DNA of 44,662 bases from Natrinema limicola JCM 13563 (GTDB lineage: Archaea; Halobacteriota; Halobacteria; Halobacteriales; Natrialbaceae). The DNA lies in assembly GCF_000337475.1 (NCBI RefSeq), contig NZ_AOIT01000021.1:1-44662 (forward strand). The letters are read 5' to 3'. How positions within the stretch are numbered: the first letter of the stretch is position 1; each line of letters begins with the position of its first letter. The notes under the pieces were generated by a model, which worked only from the letters and a program-made list of their open reading frames with translations, was not told where the DNA came from and did not search any database. Both the position numbers and the translations under genes were made by a program. Positions 15,140-24,102 of the stretch are shown here, piece after piece.

Positions 15140-16252
15140 GTGACCAATCGTATCTACAGTATCGACGCAATGCGAATCATTGCGATCGCATTCGTCGTGC
15201 TGATACACACTGATCCATTTCAGGGTGTTAATGAGTACGGGAATATGATAAACTTCGGGACAAAAACGGTATCGCGGTTCGCCGTCCCTTTCTTTTTTAT
15301 CACGTCTGGTTACTTTTTTGCACTGAAAACGGCCCACCGCGATTCTGCCACGTACCTCACTAAGCGAGCCATCAAACTCGTATCCCTCTACCTCTTCGGG
15401 CTCGTGCTCACCATTCCGCCGTTCTTCGGTGTGGAACTGACCAGAGCGGAGCTTTCCGGTCAATCTCTTCGAGCTACCGCTGTCAGTAGCGCTATCCAGT
15501 ACCTCAATCCAGTCGAATTAGTATACTACGGCACGTCGGTTTCCGAGATCCTCTGGTTCCTTCCTGCTCTGCTCTTCTCTCTCTTCTTTGTTTACCTCGT
15601 CATAGTGATCGGAAAACCGAGATATGTACTGCCAGTTGCGGTGTGCTTCCACCTCGTAGGACTCCTCGGATCGACCTACACGATGTTTGTTGATGTCCCG
15701 TTCGAGATCCGAGACGCCCTTTTCTTCGGCTTCTTTTACACCAGTCTAGGACACACAATTTATACACGGGGCTGGGAAGCATCCAAGGAGAAAAGCCGAC
15801 TCCTCTTTGGTCTCGTTGTGCTGTTCGTCGTGTTGCAATTCGTTGAGTTCTATCTCCTCGGCTATCCCCTTCGTGGTGAACCGTTCGGGTCCTACGTTTA
15901 CGCCCCGAGTTACGGGATTTCCACCGTGCTGTTGAGCACTTCACTATTCTTGTTTCTCCTCTCATGGCCGACGCTTCTTGCCGATACGCCACTCCCCGCG
16001 TGGGGGACCTACGCGGTTGGAATCTACGTTACCCATCCGTCCGTGTTTGCGATCCTGCGAGCTATGCGCGATTCTCTGGAGTCAATGAGCTATCCAATTG
16101 ATTGGATGATCGTCTGGCACCTCATCTCGACACCCACAACCATTATCGGCGCACTCGCAGTCTATCTGCTCGCTCACAGGCTTCGACTGATCGAGATCGG
16201 CGGCAGTCACTTTCCCGGAGAACCGTGGCTCAGAAAACGCAGATCGAACTAA
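15140..16252 (+). CDS. Membrane-bound acyltransferase (acyltransferase 3 family)
   Basis: This 370-residue integral membrane protein of the OafA/NodX-type acyltransferase 3 family transfers acyl groups to sugars or other envelope molecules. The N-terminus reads TNRIYSIDAMRIIAIAFVVLIHTDPF, the family pattern in which the His in the first membrane helix is catalytically important. Next comes FAVPFFFITSGYFFALK, the conserved FFxISGF-like motif, and about ten hydrophobic segments to the end. The GTG at 15140 is chosen because it gives the family-typical N-terminus; no ATG lies upstream, and a TTG at 15122 is the only other candidate. It is passenger DNA of the transposon, so a likely role is altering surface glycans or lipids after transfer. 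The acceptor is unknown. Confidence 0.8.
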   Translation: MTNRIYSIDAMRIIAIAFVVLIHTDPFQGVNEYGNMINFGTKTVSRFAVPFFFITSGYFFALKTAHRDSATYLTKRAIKLVSLYLFGLVLTIPPFFGVELTRAELSGQSLRATAVSSAIQYLNPVELVYYGTSVSEILWFLPALLFSLFFVYLVIVIGKPRYVLPVAVCFHLVGLLGSTYTMFVDVPFEIRDALFFGFFYTSLGHTIYTRGWEASKEKSRLLFGLVVLFVVLQFVEFYLLGYPLRGEPFGSYVYAPSYGISTVLLSTSLFLFLLSWPTLLADTPLPAWGTYAVGIYVTHPSVFAILRAMRDSLESMSYPIDWMIVWHLISTPTTIIGALAVYLLAHRLRLIEIGGSHFPGEPWLRKRRSN

Positions 16253-16372
16253 TCCTGCTCTCCGACGAATTCACTCCTGTCTCAATTACGTTACGCCGCA
16301 GAACCCATCAGCCGACGCTCGTTATGCACATCTACTGAACGGCTGTTCCAGCGGAAAAGGTGTCGAACCAAT

Positions 16373-16389
16373 AGGGTTTCAACAGAGCT
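16373..16389 (-). repeat. Right terminal inverted repeat
   Basis: AGGGTTTCAACAGAGCT differs from the internal end at two of 17 positions, including the outermost base. It is immediately followed by the target duplication copy at 16390-16397. Confidence 0.75.
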
Positions 16390-16397
16390 GATTAGGT
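16390..16397. repeat. Right target-site duplication GATTAGGT
   Basis: This is identical to 13664-13671. Joining the two flanks at this sequence restores a continuous intergenic region between the divergent genes starting at 13628 and 16546. Confidence 0.85.
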
Positions 16398-16514
16398 AAT
16401 TCTCTGCTGGGAACGCGCCATATGTCGCCCTCACGACAGTCCCGTATCCGCACGATGGACTGCCTGCGGGAATCTCGTTTTCCCGTTCCGGAATCAGCTC
16501 CGTCGGCGGAGTGA

Positions 16515-16519
16515 TTATA
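16515..16519 (+). promoter_or_regulatory. TATA box of the multi-PAS regulator gene
   Basis: TTATA within GTGATTATAGG is about 29 bases upstream of the ATG at 16546, consistent with a very short leader. It lies 118 bases inside the native flank, so the core promoter survived the transposon insertion. Upstream operator sites may not have. Confidence 0.5.
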
Positions 16520-16545
16520 GGGACCGAGTCGTGTTGTAGAACGCA

Positions 16546-19500
16546 ATGACGGCTTCCGCGTTGACCGATAGTCTCCGGGAAACGCTTGCGTGCTTCGACG
16601 ACACTGGGGTCCCGCGGACGACAAGCGAGGTGGCCGACAGGCTCGATCTCGGCCGCAGGAGCACCTACGACCGGCTCGAGCGCCTCGTTGAGCGCGGCCG
16701 GCTCGAGACGAAGAAAGTCGGGGCGAGCGCACGTGTCTGGTGGCGACCTCCAAAAGCGGCCGATCGGGCCACCGCCGGCGAGGACCGTCCCGCCGTTGCT
16801 GGACCGTTGATCGACGTAATCGATGACGCCGAGATCGGCCTCTTCGTCCTCGATGCGGACCTCGAGGTGGTGTGGCTCAACGAGACGGCCGAGCAGTACT
16901 TCGATCTTGACCGCAGCCGCGCCCTCGGTCGGGGCAACCGAGCGCTCGTAACCGAGCACCTCTCGGACGTCATCGACGATGGTGCGTCGTTCGCCGATAC
17001 CGTGCTGACGGCCGACGAGGACAAGACGTACGCCGAACGGTTCGAGTGTCACGTCACAGCGGGCGAAGACCGCGAGGAACGCTGGCTCGAATACCGGAGC
17101 AAGCCGATCGAGTCCGGCGATTATGCTGGCGGTCGAATCGACCTCTACTACGACGTGACCGATCGGAAACGCTCGGCGCACGCCTGTCACACGGAACGAA
17201 CCCTCCTCGAGCGCGTCCTCGAGGCCAGTCCGACGGGGATCGGTATTTTCGACGCCGACGGCAAGGCGCGACGCATCAACCAGCAGTTCATCGAGTACCT
17301 TGGACTGGCCGGATCCGAGGCCGACCCGGACACGTACATCCTCGGCGATCAACCGCTGCTCGACGAGGAGGGAGCGGTGATCCCCTTCCCCGAACGTCCG
17401 GCAGCGCGGGCACTCGGAACCGGCGAGTCGGTCATCGACCAGCATTGTCAACTCAACGGAGACGATGGGCAGACACGGTGGCTCTCGATAAACGCTGAGC
17501 CACTTGACGATGACGCCGGCGTCATCGTTACGGTCGACGACATTACGCAACTGAAAGAGCAGGCGAAACGTCTCGAGCGCCAGCATGACGACCTCGAGGC
17601 CGAACTCGATGCGGTCTTCGAGCGGATCGATGACGCGTTCTACGCACTCGACGACGAGTTCCGATTTACCTACGTCAACGACCGCGCCGAAACGTTGCTG
17701 GGCCACTCCGAATCCGAACTGCTGGGCAGAAACATCTGGCAGGCGCTGTCCGTCCCCGTCGATGATCCACTCCGTACCCGGTACGAGACGGCGCTGGCCA
17801 CTCAGACCGCGACGAGTTTCGAACGCTACTCTGAGCCGCTCGACATCTGGGAGATCGTCAAGGTGTTCCCTTCGGAATCCGGGCTCTCGGTTTACTTTAC
17901 CGATATCAGCGAGCAAAAAGAGCGCGAACGCGACCTCGAAGAATCGGAACGTCGCTATCGCACTCTCGTCGAGAACTTCCCGAACGGCATGGTCACACTC
18001 TTCGACGACGACCTCGAGTACACGCTCGCCGGTGGCGAACTCGTCAAACAGTGTGGTCTTGATCCGGACCAACTTGTCGGCGCGCCAGCCGGCACGTTGT
18101 TCACCGAGCCAGCGACCTGCGATCAGGTCGAAGCAGCCTATCAGCGCGCGCTCGACGGCGAAACGACGACGCTCGAGGTGACACAAGACGGCCGCGAGTT
18201 GTGGATACAGGTCTCCCCCGTAACCGACGACGATGGGATCGTGTTCAGCGGTATGGCAATCTGTCAGGACATCACTGAGCGCAAACGAAAAGAGCGCCAG
18301 CTCCGCGAACACGAGGCCAGCCTCGAGCGAACGACGGAACTGCTCGAACAATCACAGCAACTGGCCAGCGTCGGGGCCTGGGAACTCGACGTGAGCACGA
18401 CACCTGCTGACCTCCGGTGGACCGACGAGGTCTATCGGATTCACGGGCTCTCGCCGGAGCAGGCGGTCGATCTCGAGGAATCGATCTCGTTCTACCACCC
18501 CGAGGATCAGCTACAGCTCCGTGAGGCGATCGACCGCGCGATCGAGGACGGCAGCCCGTACGATCTCACGCTCCGAATCGTGCCGAACGATGGGGACCTG
18601 CGGTGGGTCCGGTCGATCTGTGACCCCGTGCAAACTGACGGCGAAGTGGTTGCCCTCCGTGGCGCGTTTCAGGACATCACTGAACGGATCGAGCACGAAC
18701 AGGACCTCGAGCGCCAGCGCGAGCAACTTGCCGCACTCAATAATCTCAACGATGTCGTCCGTAGCATCACCGACGAGGTAATCGCTCAGTCGACACGCGA
18801 AGAGATCGAGCGCGTCGTCTGCAAGCGCCTCGCCGAGGCGGAGTCGTATCTGTTCGCCTGGGTCGGCGACGTCGACGTCGACTCACAGACGGTGAACCTC
18901 CGAGCAGAGGCTGGCGTCGACGGCTATCTCGACGAGATCACGATCTCGACCGATCCCGACGACGAGCGCAGTCAGGGACCGACTGGCCGGGCGATTCTCG
19001 AGCGCGAAACACAGACGTCACAGGATATCGAGGCCGACAGCAGACACGACCCTTGGCGCGACCACATCGAACAGTACGGCTTCCGCTCGTCGGCAGCGAT
19101 TCCGATCGTCTACGAGGACACCGTCTACGGGGTATTGAACGTTTATGCTGACCGACCGAACGCGTTCGAGGGTGAGGAACGGGCGGTTGTCAGTCAACTT
19201 GGAGAGGTAGTGGGCCACGCGATCGCTGCCACCGAGCGCAAGCGGGCGCTGATGAGCGACGACGTCGTCGAACTTCAGTTTCGTATTCGCGACATCTTTG
19301 CCGCCGTCGGAGCCGACGCGACGGCCAGCGGTTCGATCACGATCGACCATATGGTCCCTATCGAGAACGACGAATACCTCGTCTACGGAACGCTCACCGA
19401 GGATGCGATCGCGGGCATGGACGCGCTCGTCGATGCGATCCCACACTGGGTGGACGTCACCTACCGAACGGCAAACGGATCGGCGAACTTCGAACTCCGG

Positions 19501-19923
19501 CTGTCCGATCCGCCGGTGCTGTCGACGATTGCCTCGCTTGGCGGTGCCATCGAGCGCGTCGTCATCGAAGACGGTGACTACCGGATGACGGTCCTCCTCG
19601 CACCGGGTGCCGACGTTCGGCGCGCGATCGACATCGTCCAGACGACCTATCCGGCCGCGGAACTGCTGAAACACCGCCAGATCACGCGCCCCGACACTAC
19701 CGCCGAACGCATCCGCCACGTGCTGACGGACGAGCTTACCGATCGCCAGCGAGCGGCCCTCGAGGCCGCCTATCACGCGGGCTTTTTCGAGTGGCCCCGC
19801 GACGCCTCCGGTGAGGACGTCTCTGCGTCGCTCGAGATCGCACCGGCGACGTTCCATCAGCACCTCCGGCGCGCACAGAAGAAGATCTTCGAATCGTTAC
19901 TCTCTGGGTCGAGAGCGCCCTGA
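16546..19923 (+). CDS. Multi-PAS/GAF regulator of the bacterio-opsin activator (Bat) type
   Basis: This 1125-residue soluble sensor-regulator has five regions. An N-terminal winged helix spans about residues 10-65 (TSEVADRLDLGRRSTYDRLERL). About five PAS domains lie between residues 85 and 715, recognisable by repeated ends such as DVTDRKR, DDITQLKEQ, DISEQKERER, DITERKRKE and DITERIEHE. A GAF domain spans about 740-895 (GPTGRAILERETQTSQDIE, RSSAAIPIVYEDTVYGVLNVYA). The Bat-type domain follows at about 905-1050, and a C-terminal HTH_10 at about 1055-1120 (LTDRQRAALEAAYHAGFFEWPRDAS, then APATFHQHLRRAQKKIFESL). There is no kinase domain, so sensing is coupled directly to DNA binding. Known Bat proteins control genes in response to oxygen and light; the ligand and targets here are unknown. 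Helix-turn-helix motifs at both ends are unusual. The gene sits beside the transposon's right flank. Confidence 0.85.
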   Translation: MTASALTDSLRETLACFDDTGVPRTTSEVADRLDLGRRSTYDRLERLVERGRLETKKVGASARVWWRPPKAADRATAGEDRPAVAGPLIDVIDDAEIGLFVLDADLEVVWLNETAEQYFDLDRSRALGRGNRALVTEHLSDVIDDGASFADTVLTADEDKTYAERFECHVTAGEDREERWLEYRSKPIESGDYAGGRIDLYYDVTDRKRSAHACHTERTLLERVLEASPTGIGIFDADGKARRINQQFIEYLGLAGSEADPDTYILGDQPLLDEEGAVIPFPERPAARALGTGESVIDQHCQLNGDDGQTRWLSINAEPLDDDAGVIVTVDDITQLKEQAKRLERQHDDLEAELDAVFERIDDAFYALDDEFRFTYVNDRAETLLGHSESELLGRNIWQALSVPVDDPLRTRYETALATQTATSFERYSEPLDIWEIVKVFPSESGLSVYFTDISEQKERERDLEESERRYRTLVENFPNGMVTLFDDDLEYTLAGGELVKQCGLDPDQLVGAPAGTLFTEPATCDQVEAAYQRALDGETTTLEVTQDGRELWIQVSPVTDDDGIVFSGMAICQDITERKRKERQLREHEASLERTTELLEQSQQLASVGAWELDVSTTPADLRWTDEVYRIHGLSPEQAVDLEESISFYHPEDQLQLREAIDRAIEDGSPYDLTLRIVPNDGDLRWVRSICDPVQTDGEVVALRGAFQDITERIEHEQDLERQREQLAALNNLNDVVRSITDEVIAQSTREEIERVVCKRLAEAESYLFAWVGDVDVDSQTVNLRAEAGVDGYLDEITISTDPDDERSQGPTGRAILERETQTSQDIEADSRHDPWRDHIEQYGFRSSAAIPIVYEDTVYGVLNVYADRPNAFEGEERAVVSQLGEVVGHAIAATERKRALMSDDVVELQFRIRDIFAAVGADATASGSITIDHMVPIENDEYLVYGTLTEDAIAGMDALVDAIPHWVDVTYRTANGSANFELRLSDPPVLSTIASLGGAIERVVIEDGDYRMTVLLAPGADVRRAIDIVQTTYPAAELLKHRQITRPDTTAERIRHVLTDELTDRQRAALEAAYHAGFFEWPRDASGEDVSASLEIAPATFHQHLRRAQKKIFESLLSGSRAP

Positions 19924-19968
19924 CTGCGCCACTGCGCCGTGTGTCGGCCGCCCGACGCCACACAGCGG

Positions 19969-21267
19969 TTACGCCCGTCGCTCGAGGGCGACGCCCAACT
20001 CCTCGAGCATGCCGAAGAAGCCGGGGAAGGAGACGTCGACGTGGTCAGCTCCCTCGATGGTGGTCTCGCCGTCTGCGACCAGCCCCGCGAGGGCAAGCGC
20101 CATAATAATCCGGTGGTCGTCGCGGCCCGAGACGGTCGCCCCCTCGAGCGTCGACGCGCCGCCGTGGATCGTCAGTGAGTCCTGCTCTTCGGTGGTTTCA
20201 ACGCCCATTTTCCCGAGTTCCTCGGCCATCGCGCTCACGCGGTCGGTCTCCTTGTAGCGGACGTGCTCGGCGTTCGTAATCCGTGTGTCGCCGTCGGCGA
20301 CGGCCCCCAGCGTCGCGATCGTCGGGAGCAGGTCAGGTGTGTCCTCGACGTCGACCTCGACACCGGAGAGTGGTGCTCCGGAAACGTCGATCGTTCCTGC
20401 CTCTCGGTCCCAATCGACGTCGGCACCCATCCGCTCGACGATCTCGACGATCGCGCTGTCGCCTTGCGCGCTCGGTTGTGCGCCTTCGATGCGAACCGTC
20501 TCATCCTCGGCGGCGGCGATCGCACCCGCCGCGAGCGGGTAGGAGATCGACGAGAAGTCGCCGGGGACCGCGTACTCGCCACCAGCTGGCGCGTAGGACT
20601 GGCCACCGTCGACCGCGAAGCCGGTCTCGGTCGTGTGGGCGTCGACACCGAAATCAGCCAGCACCTCGAGCGTGATGTCGACATAGGGCGCGGACTTGAG
20701 CTCGGTCTCGAGGTCGAGTTCGATTCCCTCGTCGGTGACCGCACCGGCCATCAGCAGAGCGGTAATGTACTGCGAGGAGACGTCACCCGGAATCGAGACC
20801 TCGCCGCCGGCGAGCGGGCCGGTGATGACCAGCGGAGCCTGCCCGTTTCCGCGCGTGCTGTCCGCTTCCACGCCGAGGTCGGCAAGTGCCTCGAGCAGCG
20901 GCCCCTGCGGACGTGAGCGCAGCGACTCGTCGCCAGTCAAGACGGTCGTGCCGTCAGCGAGCGCCGCCGCCGCGGTGACGAGCCGCATCGTCGTGCCGCT
21001 GTTCGCACAGTCGATGACGTCTGCTGGCACCTCGGGGCGGCCGTCGAAGCCGTCGATCTCGAGGGTGCCGTCGTCGTGTCGGTCGACATCGCCGCCGAAC
21101 AACTCGACGGCGCGGGCGGTCGCCTGCGTGTCCGCACTCCAGAGGGCGTCGCGGACGGTCGCCTCGCCGGCGTAGCCCGCTGCGAGAATCGCACGGTGGG
21201 TGTAGCTCTTCGACGGCGGTGCTCGCGCCGTCCCAGCGACGCGCGAGGGCGTGAGAGTGACGTTCAT
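19969..21267 (-). CDS. aroA: 3-phosphoshikimate 1-carboxyvinyltransferase (EPSP synthase)
   Basis: This enzyme catalyses transfer of enolpyruvyl from phosphoenolpyruvate to shikimate-3-phosphate, the step before chorismate synthase. The 432 residues contain [19 protein letters not shown] (substrate-binding Lys and Ser), [47 protein letters not shown], the [15 protein letters not shown] segment with the catalytic Asp, [19 protein letters not shown] and [16 protein letters not shown]. The ATG at 21267 gives the usual N-terminus [10 protein letters not shown]; the frame stays open upstream, but that extension is Arg-rich and not protein-like. It is divergent from trm56. aroC is on the same strand 8 kb away. 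Confidence 0.96.
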   Translation of the reverse strand: MNVTLTPSRVAGTARAPPSKSYTHRAILAAGYAGEATVRDALWSADTQATARAVELFGGDVDRHDDGTLEIDGFDGRPEVPADVIDCANSGTTMRLVTAAAALADGTTVLTGDESLRSRPQGPLLEALADLGVEADSTRGNGQAPLVITGPLAGGEVSIPGDVSSQYITALLMAGAVTDEGIELDLETELKSAPYVDITLEVLADFGVDAHTTETGFAVDGGQSYAPAGGEYAVPGDFSSISYPLAAGAIAAAEDETVRIEGAQPSAQGDSAIVEIVERMGADVDWDREAGTIDVSGAPLSGVEVDVEDTPDLLPTIATLGAVADGDTRITNAEHVRYKETDRVSAMAEELGKMGVETTEEQDSLTIHGGASTLEGATVSGRDDHRIIMALALAGLVADGETTIEGADHVDVSFPGFFGMLEELGVALERRA

Positions 21268-21377
21268 GGTCGCCCTGTGGGGTGGCCCCACCTTACCGAT
21301 ACCGATCCTGCGAGTCCGAGACGAGAGAGCGGATCGAAAGCGAAACCCCCTAACCCGCTCCGAGAGTGGATGCGAGC

Positions 21378-21941
21378 ATGCACGACGACAGCGAGGTCGC
21401 CGTCCTTCGGCTCGGCCACCGCCCCGGCCGGGACGAGCGGATGACGACCCACGTCGGCCTGACCGCGCGGGCACTGGGTGCCGACCGCGTCCTCTTTCCC
21501 GATAACGCCGGCCAATCGCTCGAGACCGTCAGGGACATCACCGACCGCTTTGGCGGCCCCTTCGAGGCCGAACTGACCGACTCACCCCACGCCGTCATCC
21601 GCAACTGGGAGGGCAAGGTCGTCCACCTCACGATGTACGGTGAGCGCGTCCAGGACGTCGACGATGAGATTCGGACGGCCCACGACAGCGAGGGCGAGGC
21701 GCTCTTGCTCGTGGTCGGCTCCGAGAAGGTAACCTTCGATGTCTACGAGGAAGCCGACTGGAACGTCGGCGTCACCAACCAGCCCCACTCCGAAGTCGCG
21801 GGGCTTGCCGTTTTCCTCGACCGGCTATTTGAGGGTCGCGAACTCGAGCAAGAATGGGACGACGCCGATCGGACGGTGGTCCCGATGGAGACTGGCAAGC
21901 GGGTCGTGCCGGCCGACGACGCGGACGATCGCCACGAGTGA
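21378..21941 (+). CDS. trm56: tRNA (cytidine(56)-2'-O)-methyltransferase
   Basis: This is the archaeal SPOUT-fold enzyme that 2'-O-methylates C56 in the T-loop of tRNA, using S-adenosylmethionine. The 187 residues carry [37 protein letters not shown], the knot-region strand [16 protein letters not shown] and [20 protein letters not shown], all diagnostic of the Trm56 family. I take the ATG at 21378; a GTG at 21366 would add four residues. The gene is divergent from aroA and stands just upstream of tfe, so three genes for core information or metabolism are packed together. The acidic tail after about residue 170 is normal for halophiles. Confidence 0.92.
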   Translation: MHDDSEVAVLRLGHRPGRDERMTTHVGLTARALGADRVLFPDNAGQSLETVRDITDRFGGPFEAELTDSPHAVIRNWEGKVVHLTMYGERVQDVDDEIRTAHDSEGEALLLVVGSEKVTFDVYEEADWNVGVTNQPHSEVAGLAVFLDRLFEGRELEQEWDDADRTVVPMETGKRVVPADDADDRHE

Positions 21942-22002
21942 ACTGGTCGCCGCCCCCTGTCTACTCGCGACGCGGCGCAACATGATGCGCGGGAGTTAAC
22001 AA

Positions 22003-22012
22003 GACTTAATGG
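22003..22012 (+). promoter_or_regulatory. TATA-like element before tfe
   Basis: An AT-rich CTTAATGG-type element lies about 27 bases upstream of the ATG at 22036, as expected for a leaderless haloarchaeal mRNA starting at or near the ATG. Confidence 0.4.
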
Positions 22013-22035
22013 CTTCATGCCGTTACGTGTAGGCA

Positions 22036-22560
22036 ATGGCTTTTGAGGACCTGCTCGAGGACCCAGTAATTCAGAAATATTTGCACGAGCTGGTCGGTCC
22101 CACGGGGATGCCCGTCGCAGCGGCACCACCGGACGGCGAGGTCACCGACGAGGAACTCGCCGAGGAACTCGACCTCGAGTTAAACGACGTGCGGCGCGCG
22201 CTGTTCATTCTCTACGAGAACGATCTCGCGACCTATCGACGGCTGCGCGATGAGGACTCGGGGTGGCTGACCTACCTCTGGACCTTCGAGTACGACAACA
22301 TCCCGGAGAACTTAGAAGAGGAGATGTACCGACTCCACGAGGCCTTAGAAGAGCGCCAGGAGTACGAGCGCAACCACGAGTTCTACCTCTGTGAGATCTG
22401 TTCCATCCGCTTCGAGTTCGGCGAAGCGATGGACTTCGGCTTCGAGTGTCCCGAATGTGGCTCGCCGCTGGAATCGATGGAAAACGACCGCCTGGTCAAT
22501 GCGATGGACGACCGCCTCGACGCCCTCGAGGACGAACTCAACATCGACGCGGACGCCTAA
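22036..22560 (+). CDS. tfe: Transcription factor E (TFE alpha)
   Basis: This is the archaeal homologue of eukaryotic TFIIE-alpha. It joins the TBP-TFB-RNA polymerase complex and helps promoter opening. Of its 174 residues, the first half is the winged helix (DEELAEELDLELNDVRRALF, ILYENDLATYRRLRDEDSGW, LTYLWTF). A helical linker follows, then a C-terminal zinc ribbon with two Cys pairs, CEIC and CPEC (about residues 116-140). Length and order match the family. The stop codon overlaps the next ATG (TAATG), so the following DUF2110 gene is translationally linked, a neighbourhood that is common in haloarchaea. Confidence 0.95.
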   Translation: MAFEDLLEDPVIQKYLHELVGPTGMPVAAAPPDGEVTDEELAEELDLELNDVRRALFILYENDLATYRRLRDEDSGWLTYLWTFEYDNIPENLEEEMYRLHEALEERQEYERNHEFYLCEICSIRFEFGEAMDFGFECPECGSPLESMENDRLVNAMDDRLDALEDELNIDADA

Positions 22561-23240
22561 TGGTCGTACTCGCAACCAAACTGTACGTCGAAGGTGACGC
22601 CCGCGAGCGCTCGCTGGATTCGTTGCGCTCGCTCGTCAACAACGAGGTCGGCGACCTCGACGTCGAATTCGATATCGGCGTGCGCCACGACGACTTCCCG
22701 TCAGTGACGATCGAGGGCGACGACGCCACCGTCGCACGCAACGTCCTCCGCGAGGAGTTCGGCGAGATCGTCCCCGATCTCGAGGCCGGCGAGACCTACG
22801 TCGGCACGCTCGAGTCGTGGGACGACGACGGGTTCGTCCTCGATGCAGGACAGGGCGACGGCGTCCGGATTCCGACCGACGAACTCGGGCTCGGCCCGGG
22901 ATCGGCAACGCAGATCCGCGACCGGTACGGGCTGGTCCAACACATGCCGCTACAGTTCGTCTACGGCGGGGATACCGAACCATCCCGACTCGCCGACGAA
23001 ACCCAGGACCGTCTCTACGAGTGGACTCGCGGCGACGGCCGACTCAACGTCAACAGCGCCACCCGCGCGGAAGTGCGGGCCACGCTCAATCGTGCCGGCC
23101 ACGCACAGGACTACGTCACCGTCGAGCGACTCGGCTTGCTCGAGCAAAGCGTCGTTTGTACCGAAGACACCGACCCGCCGGGCCTGCTCGCAAGCGTCGG
23201 CGAGTACCTCCCGGCCGAACTGCGCTGTGTCGTTCCCTAG
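22560..23240 (+). CDS. DUF2110 family protein
   Basis: This 226-residue conserved archaeal protein of unknown function is recognised mainly by its place directly after tfe and by its layout. An N-terminal segment MVVLATKLYVEGDARERSLD leads into VRHDDFPSVTIEGDDATVARN. A beta-rich centre follows (YVGTLESWDDDGFVLDAGQG), then RIRDRYGLVQHMPLQF-like sequence. The C-terminal part, with LNVNSATRAEVRATLNRAGHAQ, resembles a helix-hairpin-helix, so nucleic-acid binding is conceivable but unproven. It starts at the ATG overlapping the tfe stop and ends one base before the next gene's start, so tfe, this gene and the lipoprotein gene form one operon. Confidence 0.72.
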   Translation: MVVLATKLYVEGDARERSLDSLRSLVNNEVGDLDVEFDIGVRHDDFPSVTIEGDDATVARNVLREEFGEIVPDLEAGETYVGTLESWDDDGFVLDAGQGDGVRIPTDELGLGPGSATQIRDRYGLVQHMPLQFVYGGDTEPSRLADETQDRLYEWTRGDGRLNVNSATRAEVRATLNRAGHAQDYVTVERLGLLEQSVVCTEDTDPPGLLASVGEYLPAELRCVVP

Positions 23241-23241
23241 T

Positions 23242-24012
23242 ATGAATCGCCGGCTCGTGTTCGCGACGGTCGCAGTCGCCCTGCTGTTGCTGGGAGCCGG
23301 CTGTGCGGCGTTTTCCGGCGGCATCTCCGACGAGGAACTCGACCGCGAGCAAGATTACAGCGACGTTCGCGACAGCGACGCCGACGTCACGATCGCACTC
23401 GAGGACGGCGACCTCCTCAACAGCGGCGAGTACCGAACTGTTTACGACTTAAACGGAACCGAAGAGCTCTCGCTGTCTCAGTCGACGATCTACAGTCAGG
23501 AACCGCTGGATATCTACAGCGTTCGCTACTGGTATCCCAACGGGACCGAGGTCAACGGCTCTGACCTCGAGATCGAACAGGGCGGGTCGGCGACGACCGT
23601 CTCCGTCCCCGACGAGAACGGCACGCTCGCGTTCTCGGGCGATGCCGGCCGGAAGACGTTCCGCCAGCCGGCTTACGTCACGGGCTCGTATGAGGTGCGC
23701 CTGCCCGAGAACCACCGGGCGTCGAACTTCTTGTTCGGCGAAGTCTCACCGAACGGGTACGAACGCGAGGTCGTCGACGGGCAGGTGCGCTTCTCCTGGG
23801 ACGAGATCGACGCGGATCGTACGATCTCGCTACGATACTACCTCGCGCGTGACATTCCGTTGTTCCTTGGCCTCACCGGTGTCGTCGTCCTCTTCGGTGG
23901 GATCGGCATCGGATACTACTACCGGCAGGTCAAGCGACTCCGCGAACAGCGCGATGAGTTCGGTCTCGAGCCAGACGACGATTCCGACGGTGGACCTCCA
24001 GGACTCCTGTAG
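23242..24012 (+). CDS. Lipoprotein with C-terminal membrane helix (DUF5803-like)
   Basis: The 256-residue protein starts MNRRLVFATVAVALLLLGAGC, a signal sequence with a lipobox ending at Cys 21. The outer domain is acidic and beta-rich, with several NGT/NGS sequons suitable for N-glycosylation (LNGTEELS, YPNGTEVNGS, ENGTLAF). A single membrane helix follows (IPLFLGLTGVVVLFGGIGIGYYY), then a short basic-then-acidic cytoplasmic tail. It is thus anchored at both ends of its outer domain. The family name is from memory. It is the last gene of the tfe operon, one base after the previous stop; a link in function to transcription is not evident. Confidence 0.7.
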   Translation: MNRRLVFATVAVALLLLGAGCAAFSGGISDEELDREQDYSDVRDSDADVTIALEDGDLLNSGEYRTVYDLNGTEELSLSQSTIYSQEPLDIYSVRYWYPNGTEVNGSDLEIEQGGSATTVSVPDENGTLAFSGDAGRKTFRQPAYVTGSYEVRLPENHRASNFLFGEVSPNGYEREVVDGQVRFSWDEIDADRTISLRYYLARDIPLFLGLTGVVVLFGGIGIGYYYRQVKRLREQRDEFGLEPDDDSDGGPPGLL

Positions 24013-24102
24013 ACACTGTCGACACCGGCCGTCCCCTTCTGACCGCGTCTCGAAACGGTCTGAGCCGTCGCCACGCACTCGAGTCGAGCGCTCGAATCGG
24101 CC

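Larger units (their letters stand above)
13672..16389. mobile_element. Cargo transposon with IS6-like ends and no visible transposase
   Basis: The 2718-base element starts GGCTCTGTTGAAATCCT and ends AGGGTTTCAACAGAGCT, which are imperfect inverted repeats, and it is flanked by a perfect 8-bp duplication. Ends of the form GG..CTGTTG plus 8-bp duplications are characteristic of the IS6 family (established). A third, perfectly inverted end lies inside at 14321-14337, as if two units once shared the element. The cargo is a small membrane protein (13891-14145), a Tat lipoprotein (14436-14963) and a membrane acyltransferase (15140-16252); I find no transposase. The DNA is clearly more AT-rich than its surroundings. 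Spaces without genes (13689-13890, 14146-14435, 14964-15139, 16253-16372) hold only scraps of coding-like sequence. Mobilisation would need a transposase supplied from elsewhere. Confidence 0.75.

Noticed and set aside
16291-18351. Minus-strand open frame of 686 codons
   Set aside because: It lies antisense to the multi-PAS regulator, whose domains are clear. The frame is open only because of high GC codon bias, and its composition is not that of a known protein.
21268-21474. N-terminal extension of aroA
   Set aside because: The frame stays open for 69 codons upstream of 21267, but the residues are Arg/Gly/Ser-rich and EPSP synthases begin at the [10 protein letters not shown] point; it also overlaps the start of trm56.
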